NCBI GenBank assembly: GCA_965224325.1
Contig: CBDCYT010000001.1
Span: forward strand, 124,001-188,000
Origin: CBDCMJ01 sp965224325
Lineage (GTDB): Bacteria; Chloroflexota; Dehalococcoidia; Lucifugimonadales; UBA3495
Reading direction: 5' to 3'
DNA: 64,000 nt
The translations under genes were made by a program, and so were the position numbers. Within the stretch, counting starts at the first letter, position 1. Every line of letters starts with the position of its first letter. A model generated the notes under the pieces. That model saw only the letters and a list, made by a program, of their open reading frames with translations, ran no database searches and had not been told where the DNA came from. Positions 43,324 through 51,259 of the stretch are shown here, piece after piece.

Positions 43324-43836
43324 ATGCAACCTGATCATAAATACTGTCCAGCATGCGCATCTACCCCGGAGGTCCAAGACGTTTGGGGTAGCAGGCGGCC
43401 GGTATGCCGCCAGTGCGGCTACGTGGTGTACCTCGACCCCAAGGTTGCCGCCACTTGCATCGTGGAACGCCAAGCGAAAGTGTTGATGGTCCGGCGGGCC
43501 AACGAGCCGGGCCTCGGTTTATGGAGCATGCCCGGAGGCTACGTGGACCGGGGCGAAGTGGTGGAGGAGGCAGCGGCCCGCGAAGTGTTGGAGGAGACGG
43601 GTCTGGAGGTGGAGGTCCAAGAATTGTTGGGACTCTTCTCCCAGCGCGGCCACCCCGTAATGGTAGCGGCCTTCACGGCCCGTGAAGTGGGCGGCGTTAT
43701 CGAAGCCGGGCCTGAAGCCCTCGAGGTGGGCTTTTTCCCCGTTGACGGCCTGCCGCCGCTAGCCTTTCCCCGGGACCAGGAAATTCTTGCGCGGTGGATG
43801 GCAATCCGGGACAAGGAGTTGCCGCCCCGGTGCTGA
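43324..43836 (+). CDS. Nudix hydrolase with N-terminal zinc ribbon
   Basis: A 170-residue protein. The first 40 residues hold a zinc ribbon (KYCPACAS...CRQCGY). The Nudix box is complete: GGYVDRGEVVEEAAAREVLEETGLEV near residues 77-102, with the REVLEETG catalytic helix. The domain order resembles NADH-pyrophosphatase-like or ADP-ribose-type Nudix enzymes, but the short length leaves the nucleotide substrate open. The stop codon overlaps the GTG start of comF, implying translational coupling. Confidence 0.9.
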   Translation: MQPDHKYCPACASTPEVQDVWGSRRPVCRQCGYVVYLDPKVAATCIVERQAKVLMVRRANEPGLGLWSMPGGYVDRGEVVEEAAAREVLEETGLEVEVQELLGLFSQRGHPVMVAAFTAREVGGVIEAGPEALEVGFFPVDGLPPLAFPRDQEILARWMAIRDKELPPRC

Positions 43837-44525
43837 AAAACCGGTTATCCAAACTCACCGGCGCCGCGTTGGATTTGCTGTTCCCCATGCAGTGCGCTGG
43901 ATGCGGCCGTGAGGGTGATCTGATCTGCGGAAAGTGCGTCGCGGCGTTGCCCGGCATCAGCAAGCCTTTCTGCTCCTTGTGCTCCTTGCCCAATACGGTG
44001 TCTCCCTGCCGATGGTGCCGGGAAAGCCCCCTAGCCTTGGATGGTATGCGGGCGCCCTACCTGTTCCAAGGCGCCCTCAGAGAGGCGATCGAAGCGTTCA
44101 AGTACCGTGGAGTCAAGGCAGCAGCCCCCCAACTAGCCCGTCTGCTGGCCGCCTACCTGGCTAATAATCCAGTGCCCGGCGAGGTTGTCGTTCCGGTGCC
44201 TCTCCACTCTCACCGTCTCCGAGGCCGAGGCTACAATCAATCGTCGCTACTAGCCCGCGAGCTGGCCAAGCTTACGGGCTTGGACCTGGACGAGAGGTTG
44301 TTAACTCGCGTTAAGCACGCACCGCCTCAGGTTGGCGCGTCCCGGTCACAGCGAAAGGAGAACGTCTTAGGGAGCTTTGGTTGCGCCGGGACTGCGGCCG
44401 GACGCTCCGTGCTCCTGGTGGACGACGTCGCAACCACGGGCAGCACTCTATCGGCCTGCGCCGCGGCCTTGAAATCGGCGCAAGCCGGCGCGGTGTGGGG
44501 ACTGGTGCTGGCTCGAGAGAGTTGA
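43830..44525 (+). CDS. ComF-family phosphoribosyltransferase-like protein
   Basis: A 231-residue ComFC-type protein. Its N-terminal zinc finger has four cysteine pairs (CAGCG, CGKC, CSLCS, CRWC). The C-terminal phosphoribosyltransferase domain has VPVPLHSHRLRGRGYNQSSLLAREL near residue 120 and the PRPP loop VLLVDDVATTGSTL near 190. In naturally competent bacteria ComFC acts in uptake or handling of incoming single-stranded DNA. GTG at 43830 is chosen because it overlaps the Nudix stop; a GTG 36 bp upstream is possible. No other competence genes are in the window. Confidence 0.9.
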   Translation: MLKNRLSKLTGAALDLLFPMQCAGCGREGDLICGKCVAALPGISKPFCSLCSLPNTVSPCRWCRESPLALDGMRAPYLFQGALREAIEAFKYRGVKAAAPQLARLLAAYLANNPVPGEVVVPVPLHSHRLRGRGYNQSSLLARELAKLTGLDLDERLLTRVKHAPPQVGASRSQRKENVLGSFGCAGTAAGRSVLLVDDVATTGSTLSACAAALKSAQAGAVWGLVLARES

Positions 44526-44694
44526 CACCCCCAGGCAAGGATGGGGAGCCTAAGGGCGTTCGCGCGGATTGACAACTCAGATTGACAACAGGGTAGGCAT
44601 ATGGTGAAATCACGGCGTTCAGCAATGCGTGGAGGAATGCTGGACCGGAGCACAAAGTCCGGACCACTAAATCGGATTTAGGGAGGGAAATGAC

Positions 44695-45684
44695 GTGGCA
44701 GACAAAACCATGATCTACGTTGGCGCCGAAGCGGACGGCTTATACCGTAAAGAAGCCAACGATTCCAGGTGGGAGAAGCTGGCCAGCGGCATGCCCCCTT
44801 CACCCCAGGTAAGGGCCATTGCCGTCCACCCCAACGACTCCAAGACTATCTTTGTAGGCACCCAAAGGGGCGTGTACAGAACGCAAGATGGCGGCGATCA
44901 CTTCCAACGCATGGACCTCGCCGAGGGCCGAATCGTGTGGTCATTCAAGTTCCATCCCCACGACTCGAATATCATGTTCCTGGGGACCGAGGGTAGCGAG
45001 GTCTTCAAGAGCACTGACGGCGGGGAAAGCTGGGAATACCTGTCAACCATATCCAACCCCGATTCGGTGCAAATGGCGTTCGCCACCCGCATACTTGGAA
45101 TCGGTATAGAACCCGCTAATACCGACTACATGTACGCGGCTTTGGAAGTGGGAGGCGCGGCAAATAGCGATGATGGCGGCAAGACCTGGAAAATCGCCAC
45201 GGAGGAGTTCATCGGAGACGTGGACTTGATGGACCTCCATGGTGTGTCCGTAGGCGCCTCTGACTCAAAGTCCGTTTTCATCTCCAACCGCACCGGCGTG
45301 TGGCGCAGCCGGGACCATGGAGCCAACTGGGAGAACTTGAACTTCGAAAACTTCTCCGACATCCTATACTCCCGGGGTGTGGAGGTAGCTCCTGACGACC
45401 CCAATACGTTGTACGCTTGCATAGGACTGAATTTCGGCAGTGAACAGGGCGGCGTGCTACGCACCACCGATGGCGGAGACACCTGGCACCGGTTCGACAA
45501 GGGGGTCAGCCCTACGAGCACCACCTTCGGGATTGCCGTCAACGAGCGCGAGACTCAACAGGTATATTTCTGCACCCGCCGAGGCCAAGTGTTCGGCACC
45601 CACGACGGTGGCGACAACTGGACAGAGCATGTGCTGCCGGAGATGGCTGGCAGCGTCAAAGCCATCGCCTGCACCTCCCTATAG
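44695..45684 (+). CDS. Asp-box (BNR) beta-propeller protein
   Basis: A 329-residue protein built from repeated Asp-box/BNR units of the form S/T-x-DGG-x-x-W/F: TQDGGDHF, STDGGESWE, SDDGGKTWK, SRDHGANWE, TTDGGDTWH and THDGGDNWT, spaced about 50 residues apart. A six- or seven-bladed propeller of the sialidase/sortilin/YCF48 superfold is predicted. There is no signal peptide, so it should be cytoplasmic. The GTG start at 44695 has GGGAGGG nine bases upstream. No catalytic residues of sialidases are identifiable; a glycosidase function is not claimed. Confidence 0.85.
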   Translation: MADKTMIYVGAEADGLYRKEANDSRWEKLASGMPPSPQVRAIAVHPNDSKTIFVGTQRGVYRTQDGGDHFQRMDLAEGRIVWSFKFHPHDSNIMFLGTEGSEVFKSTDGGESWEYLSTISNPDSVQMAFATRILGIGIEPANTDYMYAALEVGGAANSDDGGKTWKIATEEFIGDVDLMDLHGVSVGASDSKSVFISNRTGVWRSRDHGANWENLNFENFSDILYSRGVEVAPDDPNTLYACIGLNFGSEQGGVLRTTDGGDTWHRFDKGVSPTSTTFGIAVNERETQQVYFCTRRGQVFGTHDGGDNWTEHVLPEMAGSVKAIACTSL

Positions 45685-46155
45685 GACCGGCTAACGAGCT
45701 TCTCCCTGACACGGCCGCCGCCGGGTGGCCGCGGCCAATGCCTTCACGCTGCAGATTCTCGGCGCCGCCGATGTAAAACGGATGTGCCGGCTGCTTCCCA
45801 ATGCGCGGCCGGGCGGGTCGGTTAGGGCAGGTCAGGTTGGAACCTCGCGCTAGTGCTGCTGGCCGGCAGTGGTGAAAGGGGAAACCTTGCCCGTTGCACC
45901 GGAGATTACTGTCGGGGTCTTTCCGTTATCCGGCAATTCCATTAAACAGCCGCGTACGGTGGGCTCGTCGAAGCGGCCACTCCTCTCTTCGCCAAGCTTA
46001 ATGATGAGCGAGAAAATTGCTCATGCGGCCATCACGAAGAGATCCTGGGATTGGCGTCCCGGGACGGCACCCGCAGCGCAAGAGGAACGATGGTTGCGAA
46101 CGGGTGGCGTCGCACCCCCTTCTCCCCTTATCCCGATACAGCCCGGCGGCGGCTA
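45685..46155. other. Intergenic region without a recognised gene
   Basis: An open frame of about 95 residues (45869-46156) was considered, but its codons look arbitrary and it runs into repeat A, so it is not called. Nothing else is seen. Confidence 0.45.
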
Positions 46156-46433
46156 GAGCTTGTCTCATAAAGCTGAGTGCTCCAGCGTACTACCTTCGTG
46201 GATTCCCGCTTTCGCGGGAATGACGGGTTATTGAGTCTGGATTCCCGCTCCCCGATCGGGGTCGGGGACAAGCTTCGCGGGAATGACGGAGGCGTGGGAA
46301 TGACAGAAGGCGAGAATAACGGGTTATTGAGCCGCATTCAATACTGGTTTAGGCGGTTAATAGCGGTTGATAATAGTAACCCGTCAGGTTGCGTCCGGCC
46401 AAAATCGTGAGTGGAGACTCTTGAGACGGCCTC
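46156..46433 (+). repeat. Repeat family A, copy 5
   Basis: The ends are GAGCTTGTCTCATAAAGCTG and TGAGACGGCCTC. It holds two hairpin modules, ATTCCCGCtttcGCGGGAAT and a second ATTCCCGCTCCCCGATCGGG with GACAAGCTTCGCGGGAAT. A short degenerate 15/16-bp array (GGAATGACGGAGGCGTG and variants) and the family 3' block (GTCAGGTTGCGTCC) follow. It shows that family A can also contain the second hairpin module seen in family B. Confidence 0.8.
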
Positions 46434-46488
46434 CGGTTAACTGAGGTCCTACGGTTGCATAGGGAGTATCCGAAGAATGGGCGGACCC

Positions 46489-47139
46489 TCAGGGCTCGCT
46501 GCGGTCCCAACTGGGCTGGGCCCAGTAACCCTCGAACGGAATGTCCACCGTGGGAGTAAGCCCCTGCGCCCTCTTCAACCTTTGAATGTTGTACAAGTGG
46601 GCTAGGTACTCAAAGTACCGGTGGCGCAAGGTCGCTTCCAAGGTAATGTAGGCTTTAGATGGATCAACCGGATCTAACCTCACGCCCCCGGCAAACATTT
46701 CGGAATGCTCCACCCAGATAACGTCGCTCGGGGTCTCGAGCTCTTTGCTTCTCAGGGAGTCAGAGGTTTCGGCCAACAGTACAGACCAGCAGAAGGCCAG
46801 CGCCTCCCGCACCTTAGCCAGAATGTCCGGCAACTCCCAGTAAATATTCTCGTCCAAACGCCGGTCATAGGGAGACTCTAGGAGACGATCAAGCTCTGCG
46901 CCGTTTGGCAGCCCTTGGGGGAAGAGCTGCGGACCCCAACGCATCCATAGCCACCGGTAATCCCCTGCCGCCAGGTGGCTCACGTTGCGGCGTATGCTCC
47001 ACTTGCTCCATTCCCAACGGTCGGACTCAAAATCCAACTCTTGGTCGCTAAGCCCTTGGATCTCGGCGACAATCATGTCGTACAGTTGAGTTTGGAATTG
47101 GGGGAGGGATTCAGTGCCGGGCGAGCTATCCGACACCAT
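46489..47139 (-). CDS. DinB-like (four-helix) protein
   Basis: A 216-residue helical protein resembling the DinB/DUF664 superfamily: QFQTQLYDMIVAEIQGLSDQELDFE opens the fold and SIRRNVSHLAAGDYRWLW near residue 50 carries the first metal-site histidine; a further candidate ligand is in LRHRYFEYLAHLYNIQRL. Members are putative thiol-dependent transferases or metal enzymes. ATG at 47139 is chosen because it overlaps the stop of the upstream gene as TGATG, giving coupled translation; an upstream start would overlap by 28 bp. Function unknown. Confidence 0.7.
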   Translation of the reverse strand: MVSDSSPGTESLPQFQTQLYDMIVAEIQGLSDQELDFESDRWEWSKWSIRRNVSHLAAGDYRWLWMRWGPQLFPQGLPNGAELDRLLESPYDRRLDENIYWELPDILAKVREALAFCWSVLLAETSDSLRSKELETPSDVIWVEHSEMFAGGVRLDPVDPSKAYITLEATLRHRYFEYLAHLYNIQRLKRAQGLTPTVDIPFEGYWAQPSWDRSEP

Positions 47140-47720
47140 CAGGGGCGCACCCAAGTCTCGGACCAAGCCAGACAGGCCGTGCTGCTCTGTTTGTCTCCCC
47201 GCATTTCTTTGCCGACATCGCCGGCAGCCACGTCCCCATTGATGCTGATCTGAGCCTGCATGGCTGGGACGAAGCAGGAATACACTCCGTGAGGGCGTCC
47301 TCCGGAGCCGGCCGGAACAACAAGCATGAACGGGTCTACGAAGTCATGCCAGGTGAGCAAAATGTCGTCATCGCCGCTCTCAATTTTCTCTGTCCAGAAA
47401 GACCGGCCGTCGCCGGACTTAGTGAATACAGCGTCGGTAACCGTGATACTTTGGTCGGCGAAGTCTGAGAAGAGCATGCTTTCGATTTCCCCTTGGAGCC
47501 AGCGGGCCAAGGCGATGTTGTCCGAGTAAATTCGGACCTCGTCATCGATTAGGTCGCTCTTGATATACAGTACGTGTCCCGGCCCCCCCGGCGAGTAGAG
47601 CACACGCCAGTGGCTGGCGCGGGTGGTCTGGGAGCCTCCCTCCCCTTGAATCAGCCTTATGAAAGAGTTTTCTCCAGTTAACCGCACTTGGTTGGGATCT
47701 GTAGGATTCGGCGCTGTCAT
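47139..47720 (-). CDS. Hypothetical protein coupled to the DinB-like gene
   Basis: A 193-residue protein I do not recognise. It has no signal peptide or membrane segment and is rich in beta-prone stretches (HWRVLYSPGGPGHVLYIKSDL, DEVRIYSDNIALARWLQGEIE). The stop overlaps the next gene's ATG (TGATG), so the two are almost certainly expressed together and may act together. The C-terminal quarter is polar and cysteine-poor. Confidence 0.7.
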   Translation of the reverse strand: MTAPNPTDPNQVRLTGENSFIRLIQGEGGSQTTRASHWRVLYSPGGPGHVLYIKSDLIDDEVRIYSDNIALARWLQGEIESMLFSDFADQSITVTDAVFTKSGDGRSFWTEKIESGDDDILLTWHDFVDPFMLVVPAGSGGRPHGVYSCFVPAMQAQISINGDVAAGDVGKEMRGDKQSSTACLAWSETWVRP

Positions 47721-47844
47721 GGGCGGTCCTCCCCTGTTTCTTCTTGTTGGTCCTGTTTATTGGTCCCGTTATTGCTTCCCGTAGTTGATTCTCGCGAGTA
47801 TCTTAGCACCCCGACACGCTAAGGGCCACCGCCGGTGAAACAAA

Positions 47845-47879
47845 TTCGGGGCCGCTCGATTACATCGAACGGTCCCGAA
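47845..47879 (-). terminator. Terminator after the HMG-CoA-lyase-like gene
   Basis: On the minus strand TTCGGGACCG pairs with CGGCCCCGAA (one A-C mismatch) and TTTGTTT follows. It lies about 40 bp past the stop of the gene at 47918-49102. Confidence 0.7.
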
Positions 47880-47917
47880 TAGGCTAGCTCCTAAGCCGGT
47901 GTACATCTATAGCGCGG

Positions 47918-49102
47918 TCATTCTTTGGCAGGAAACCACTCCTGTTTCCAGGGAAAGTCGCCGGCGGCGGAGTCGTACGCAGGCAGGCCCTGCTCTACGC
48001 GCTCCCGGTAGGGGCTGGTGACGGGCTCACTGTAGGGATAGATTCCACCTTCGTACGCCTGCGGGCCCTTTTTGAAGTGTTTGGCTTCCTCCATTGTTTC
48101 AATGAACGGTGCGTCAATATCGTAAAGCTGCTCTATGCGCTTCGGGCGGGGACCGGCCTTGGATACGTGACCGTAAAGGTCGCGGCCGACTATTCGTTCA
48201 GCCATCCAAACCGTGTCGATGATCTTGTCAATGTTGGCTCCGGTTTCGATTCCCATGTCTTCCATCATGTGCAGAAGGTCCTCAGTGGGAGCCATGCCGG
48301 TGGCCCGGCCGTTGCCGCAGTAGGGGCAGCCGCCGAAGCCGCCAATGGACCCATCCAACTCCAAAGTGTCCTCGGCGCTGAGTGTGCGCATCGCGGCGTA
48401 GGCCGAGGCGATGGCCATGTTGCGGCCGTTATGAAGGTGTAGGCGGAAGTGATCGATGTCCGGCCAGCGCTCCTTCACCCGGTAAACACTCTCTTCCACC
48501 TTAGCGGGGGTGCAATGGCTCATCGGGTCTCCCATCGACACACTGCGAACCCCGATGCCCACCTCGTCCCACAAGCTGTGCTCCTTTTCAAGCAAGGTCA
48601 TCAGAGTATCCACCGGGAATTCACCCAAAAAGTTGGAGCCCCAACTGGCGTTGCAGCCAATACCCGCCTCGGTGATGTTCAATTCCTGAGCTTGAGCCAC
48701 TATCTGGGGCCATCGCTCCACCTCTTGCATCTGGGAGCGGTTGGTGTTGCGGCGGGTGAAAACGTCACACAGGTGGCAACTGAGCCTGGGGAATTTGTCC
48801 CGTTCGATAGTCAGCGGCGGTGAATAGCCCCTGGCGCGCTCTACGCCGCGGGCGTTCAAGGCGAGAGCGGTGTAGGTGACTCCCGGCTTGGGGGTAAACC
48901 TTGTGACTATCTCATCAATGCGCGCCATCTGGGGTGTCCACTTAGGGCTTACAAAGGAACCTACGACGATATTCTGCAGCCCCGTTTCGGAAAGAGCATC
49001 GAGTAGCTCCACTTTGTCGTCCACGGAGATTTCAGCGTCCTCTATCTGCATGCCCTCACGCATGCCTTCTTCCTTGTACACTACCTTCGGCCAATCCGGC
49101 AT
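47918..49102 (-). CDS. HMG-CoA lyase-like (HMGL domain) aldolase/lyase
   Basis: A 394-residue TIM-barrel enzyme of the HMGL-like family (PF00682), which includes HMG-CoA lyase, citramalate synthase and 4-hydroxy-2-oxovalerate aldolase. KEEGMREGMQIED near residue 10 corresponds to the LRDG-x-Q-x-E active-site strand. RLHLHNGRNMAIASAYAA near 222 gives the metal-binding H-x-H. DGSIGGFGGCPYCGNGRATGMAPTEDLL near 247 is the loop bearing the catalytic cysteine of HMG-CoA lyase. It differs from the usual form by MREG for RDG and by an extra cysteine (CPYC). A C-terminal extension of about 90 residues is longer than in plain HMG-CoA lyase. The substrate is unknown; acyl-CoA cleavage is likely. Confidence 0.85.
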   Translation of the reverse strand: MPDWPKVVYKEEGMREGMQIEDAEISVDDKVELLDALSETGLQNIVVGSFVSPKWTPQMARIDEIVTRFTPKPGVTYTALALNARGVERARGYSPPLTIERDKFPRLSCHLCDVFTRRNTNRSQMQEVERWPQIVAQAQELNITEAGIGCNASWGSNFLGEFPVDTLMTLLEKEHSLWDEVGIGVRSVSMGDPMSHCTPAKVEESVYRVKERWPDIDHFRLHLHNGRNMAIASAYAAMRTLSAEDTLELDGSIGGFGGCPYCGNGRATGMAPTEDLLHMMEDMGIETGANIDKIIDTVWMAERIVGRDLYGHVSKAGPRPKRIEQLYDIDAPFIETMEEAKHFKKGPQAYEGGIYPYSEPVTSPYRERVEQGLPAYDSAAGDFPWKQEWFPAKE

Positions 49103-49304
49103 GGAATTCTCCTTTCCGGGGGCTACGCCGGGAATCGTTGCGGGATGGTCCGGCGAGCCCGGGTTTAGGGGAGTATCACGTCCATCGGCAGCGCCCCAAG
49201 GGCGCCGCTCAAGCCGAATTGTATTGTGGGCTCAGATGGGTTGTCAAGAATACCTGCCATTAGCACAGGGTCTGCCAATTGTCGAGACTTGCCAGAGAAT
49301 CCTT

Positions 49305-49864
49305 CAGGGCCTTTTCATTTTCTGCGTTGGCTCGCATGGTTCCCGTCATTCCCGCTCCCCGACCCCGATCGGGGAGCGGGAATCCTTACTGCCTTGCTGC
49401 CGGGAGTTTGTCATGTCGCAGGGCGTAGTGGATTCCCGCTTTCGCGGGAATGACAGGAGGCGGGATCGACGGGAGGCGGGATCGACGGGAGGCGGGGGAG
49501 ACGAGAATGACTGGAGACGGGAATGACGGGAGGCGGGGGTGACGGGAAGTGGGAGTGACGGAAGGCGGGAATGACAGGGGGCCGGGATGACGGAAGGCGG
49601 GAATGACAGGGGGCCGGGATGACGGGAGGCGGCGATGACGGAAGGCGGGAATGACAGGGGCCGGGTTGACGGAAGGCGGGATTGGCAGGGGCCGGGTTGA
49701 CGGAAGGCGGGATTGGCAGGGGCCGGGTTGACGGAAGGCGGGATTGACAGGAGGCGGGATTGACAGGAGGCGGGATTGACAGGAGGCGGGATTGGCGGAA
49801 GGCGGGGATGACGGGAGGCGGGAATGACCGAAGGCGGGGATGATGGAAGAACGAAAAGGCCCTG
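49305..49864 (+). repeat. Repeat family B, complete copy with long minisatellite
   Basis: A 560-bp element with terminal inverted repeats CAGGGCCTTTTCATT and AACGAAAAGGCCCTG. Inside: a hairpin ATTCCCGCTCCCCGAC...GGGAGCGGGAAT, a core with GTTTGTCATGTCGCAGGGCG, the REP-like hairpin, and about 400 bp of tandem 15/16-bp units (GGAGGCGGGATTGACA and variants) with local 31-bp higher-order copies near 49644-49740. AGAGAATCCTT before it and AGACAATCCTT after it agree at nine of eleven positions and may be a target duplication. Open frames in this region are compositional. Confidence 0.8.
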
Positions 49865-50200
49865 AGACAATCCTTTCGTGGTGAGTTTGTCGAACCATTG
49901 ACCCTAGGCCGTCCCACAAGCCAAGGGTGAACGGAAATCAAGAGGTATTGCGACTATCAATAGGCCCCGGCTTGCGGGAGGGTGATTTAGTTATCGGAAG
50001 TTGTCGCCTTACACCCCCGTCATAACGGCTTTCGCCGGTATCCAGACCCTTTCCCGGAAGTGAGAGTCAAGGTGGACTCGCTTCCCCAGCGAGAGTCGAG
50101 GCGGACTCGCTTTTCTGGGCCCCGGCATTCGCCCGGGTGACGGTGAAGAGTACCTCGTCTAGCTACTTTTCAATGGTCCTGTGGCTTGGGGGAATTCGTG
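49865..50200. repeat. Spacer before rpsL with a 22-bp direct repeat
   Basis: GAGAGTC(A/G)AGG(T/C)GGACTCGC occurs at 50062 and again at 50091, a 29-bp period. Nothing coding is seen. The repeat lies about 100 bp upstream of the rpsL promoter. Confidence 0.5.
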
Positions 50201-50229
50201 TTGACATTCTCGCGCCTGGTTGTTAGAGT
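50201..50229 (+). promoter_or_regulatory. Promoter of the ribosomal-protein cluster
   Basis: TTGACA (50201-50206), a 17-bp spacer and TAGAGT (50224-50229) lie 37 bp before the rpsL ATG. The next clear promoter-like sequence was not found within the cluster, so it may drive a long transcript. Confidence 0.75.
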
Positions 50230-50266
50230 ACCTTGTTGCTGACTATTCGTGCAGCCGAGATGTGTT

Positions 50267-50689
50267 ATGCCAACTGTTAACCAGCTAGTTAGAAAGGGTC
50301 GCAGGCCGGTCCCTAACAAGACCAAGGCTCCGGCGCTGCATTGGGTCCAGAACTCGTTGCGCAACCGCCAGAAGTGGGGCCCGGGTTGCCCTCAAAGGCG
50401 GGGTGTCTGTATACAAGTACGGACTATGACCCCCAAGAAGCCAAATTCAGCGCTTCGCAAGATCGCCCGAGTGCGGCTAACCAATGGAATGGAAGTCACC
50501 GCCTACATCGGCGGAGTGGGCCATAACCTTCAGGAACACTCGGTAGTCCTGATCCGGGGGGGCCGAGTGAAAGACCTACCCGGCGTTCGTTACCACGTGG
50601 TTCGTAGCGCCTTGGACTGTGAAGGGGTCCATGACCGCCGCCAAGGGCGCAGCAAGTACGGGGCCAACAGACCCCGCGCCTCCGCTTAA
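50267..50689 (+). CDS. rpsL: Ribosomal protein S12
   Basis: A 140-residue small-subunit protein at the decoding centre. MPTVNQLVRKGR opens the protein and TPKKPNSALRK at 55-65 and RGGRVKDLPGVRYH near 102 are the two loops where streptomycin-resistance changes occur; both look wild type. Between PAL and CPQRRGVC there are about 16 residues (HWVQNSLRNRQKWGPG) absent from the 124-residue E. coli protein. ATG at 50267 is chosen from the conserved N-terminus; an upstream ATG at 50249 would add six unrelated residues. It is the first gene of the cluster. Confidence 0.96.
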   Translation: MPTVNQLVRKGRRPVPNKTKAPALHWVQNSLRNRQKWGPGCPQRRGVCIQVRTMTPKKPNSALRKIARVRLTNGMEVTAYIGGVGHNLQEHSVVLIRGGRVKDLPGVRYHVVRSALDCEGVHDRRQGRSKYGANRPRASA

Positions 50690-50755
50690 CCGGGCTACGA
50701 CCGGCTTCGGTTCCCCAAGCTTTTCACTAGTTGTGAAGGTAGAGCGAGATTACTT

Positions 50756-51226
50756 ATGTCTAGAAGGAGACGCGCCGAGCGTCGTGAAGTGGCCCCCGAC
50801 CCAAAGTTTAGCAGTGGGGAGTTGGCCAGGTTTATCAACAAAGTGATGCATAGCGGCAAAAAGACCACAGCTCAGCGCATCACCTACAGGGCATTCGATA
50901 TCGTTCACGATCAGTCCAACTTGGACCCGTTGGAGGTATTCCAGCAGGCCATGAGGAATTCCACCCCGCTGGTGGAAGTTAAGCCTAAGCGGGTGGGCGG
51001 AGCGACCTATCAGGTGCCCACCGAACTGCGGCGAGGCCGCAGTGAGGCGTTGGCCATGCGTTGGCTCATTCGCGGCGCGCGGGGCCGGAAGGGCATGCCC
51101 ATGCACAACGGCTTGGCCCAAGAACTCATGGAGGCAGCCAGAGGAGAAGGATCGGCCGTGCGCCGTAAGGAGGAGTTGCACCGGATGGCAGAAGCCAACC
51201 GGGCGTTTGTCCATTATCGAGGATAA
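50756..51226 (+). CDS. rpsG: Ribosomal protein S7
   Basis: A 156-residue primary 16S rRNA-binding protein that nucleates the 30S head. MSRRRRAERREVAPDPKF, the GGATYQVPTELRRGRSEALAMRW block near 81 and the C-terminal KKEELHRMAEANRAFVHYR-type helix are typical, and the length is usual. It follows rpsL by 66 bp and precedes fusA by 33 bp, the standard str-operon order. In other bacteria S7 can repress this operon; no regulatory structure was identified here. Confidence 0.96.
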   Translation: MSRRRRAERREVAPDPKFSSGELARFINKVMHSGKKTTAQRITYRAFDIVHDQSNLDPLEVFQQAMRNSTPLVEVKPKRVGGATYQVPTELRRGRSEALAMRWLIRGARGRKGMPMHNGLAQELMEAARGEGSAVRRKEELHRMAEANRAFVHYRG

Positions 51227-51259
51227 ACCTGCCCAGGCTATTCCAGGAAACCGCGCAAC

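Noticed and set aside
45869..46156. 95-residue open frame before repeat A copy 5
   Set aside because: Runs into the repeat, has no motif and no ribosome-binding site worth calling.
49346..49941. Three overlapping minus-strand frames of about 175 residues rich in RLPSIPP repeats
   Set aside because: Same cause: the family-B minisatellite is open in all three frames because its unit is not a multiple of three and lacks stop triplets.
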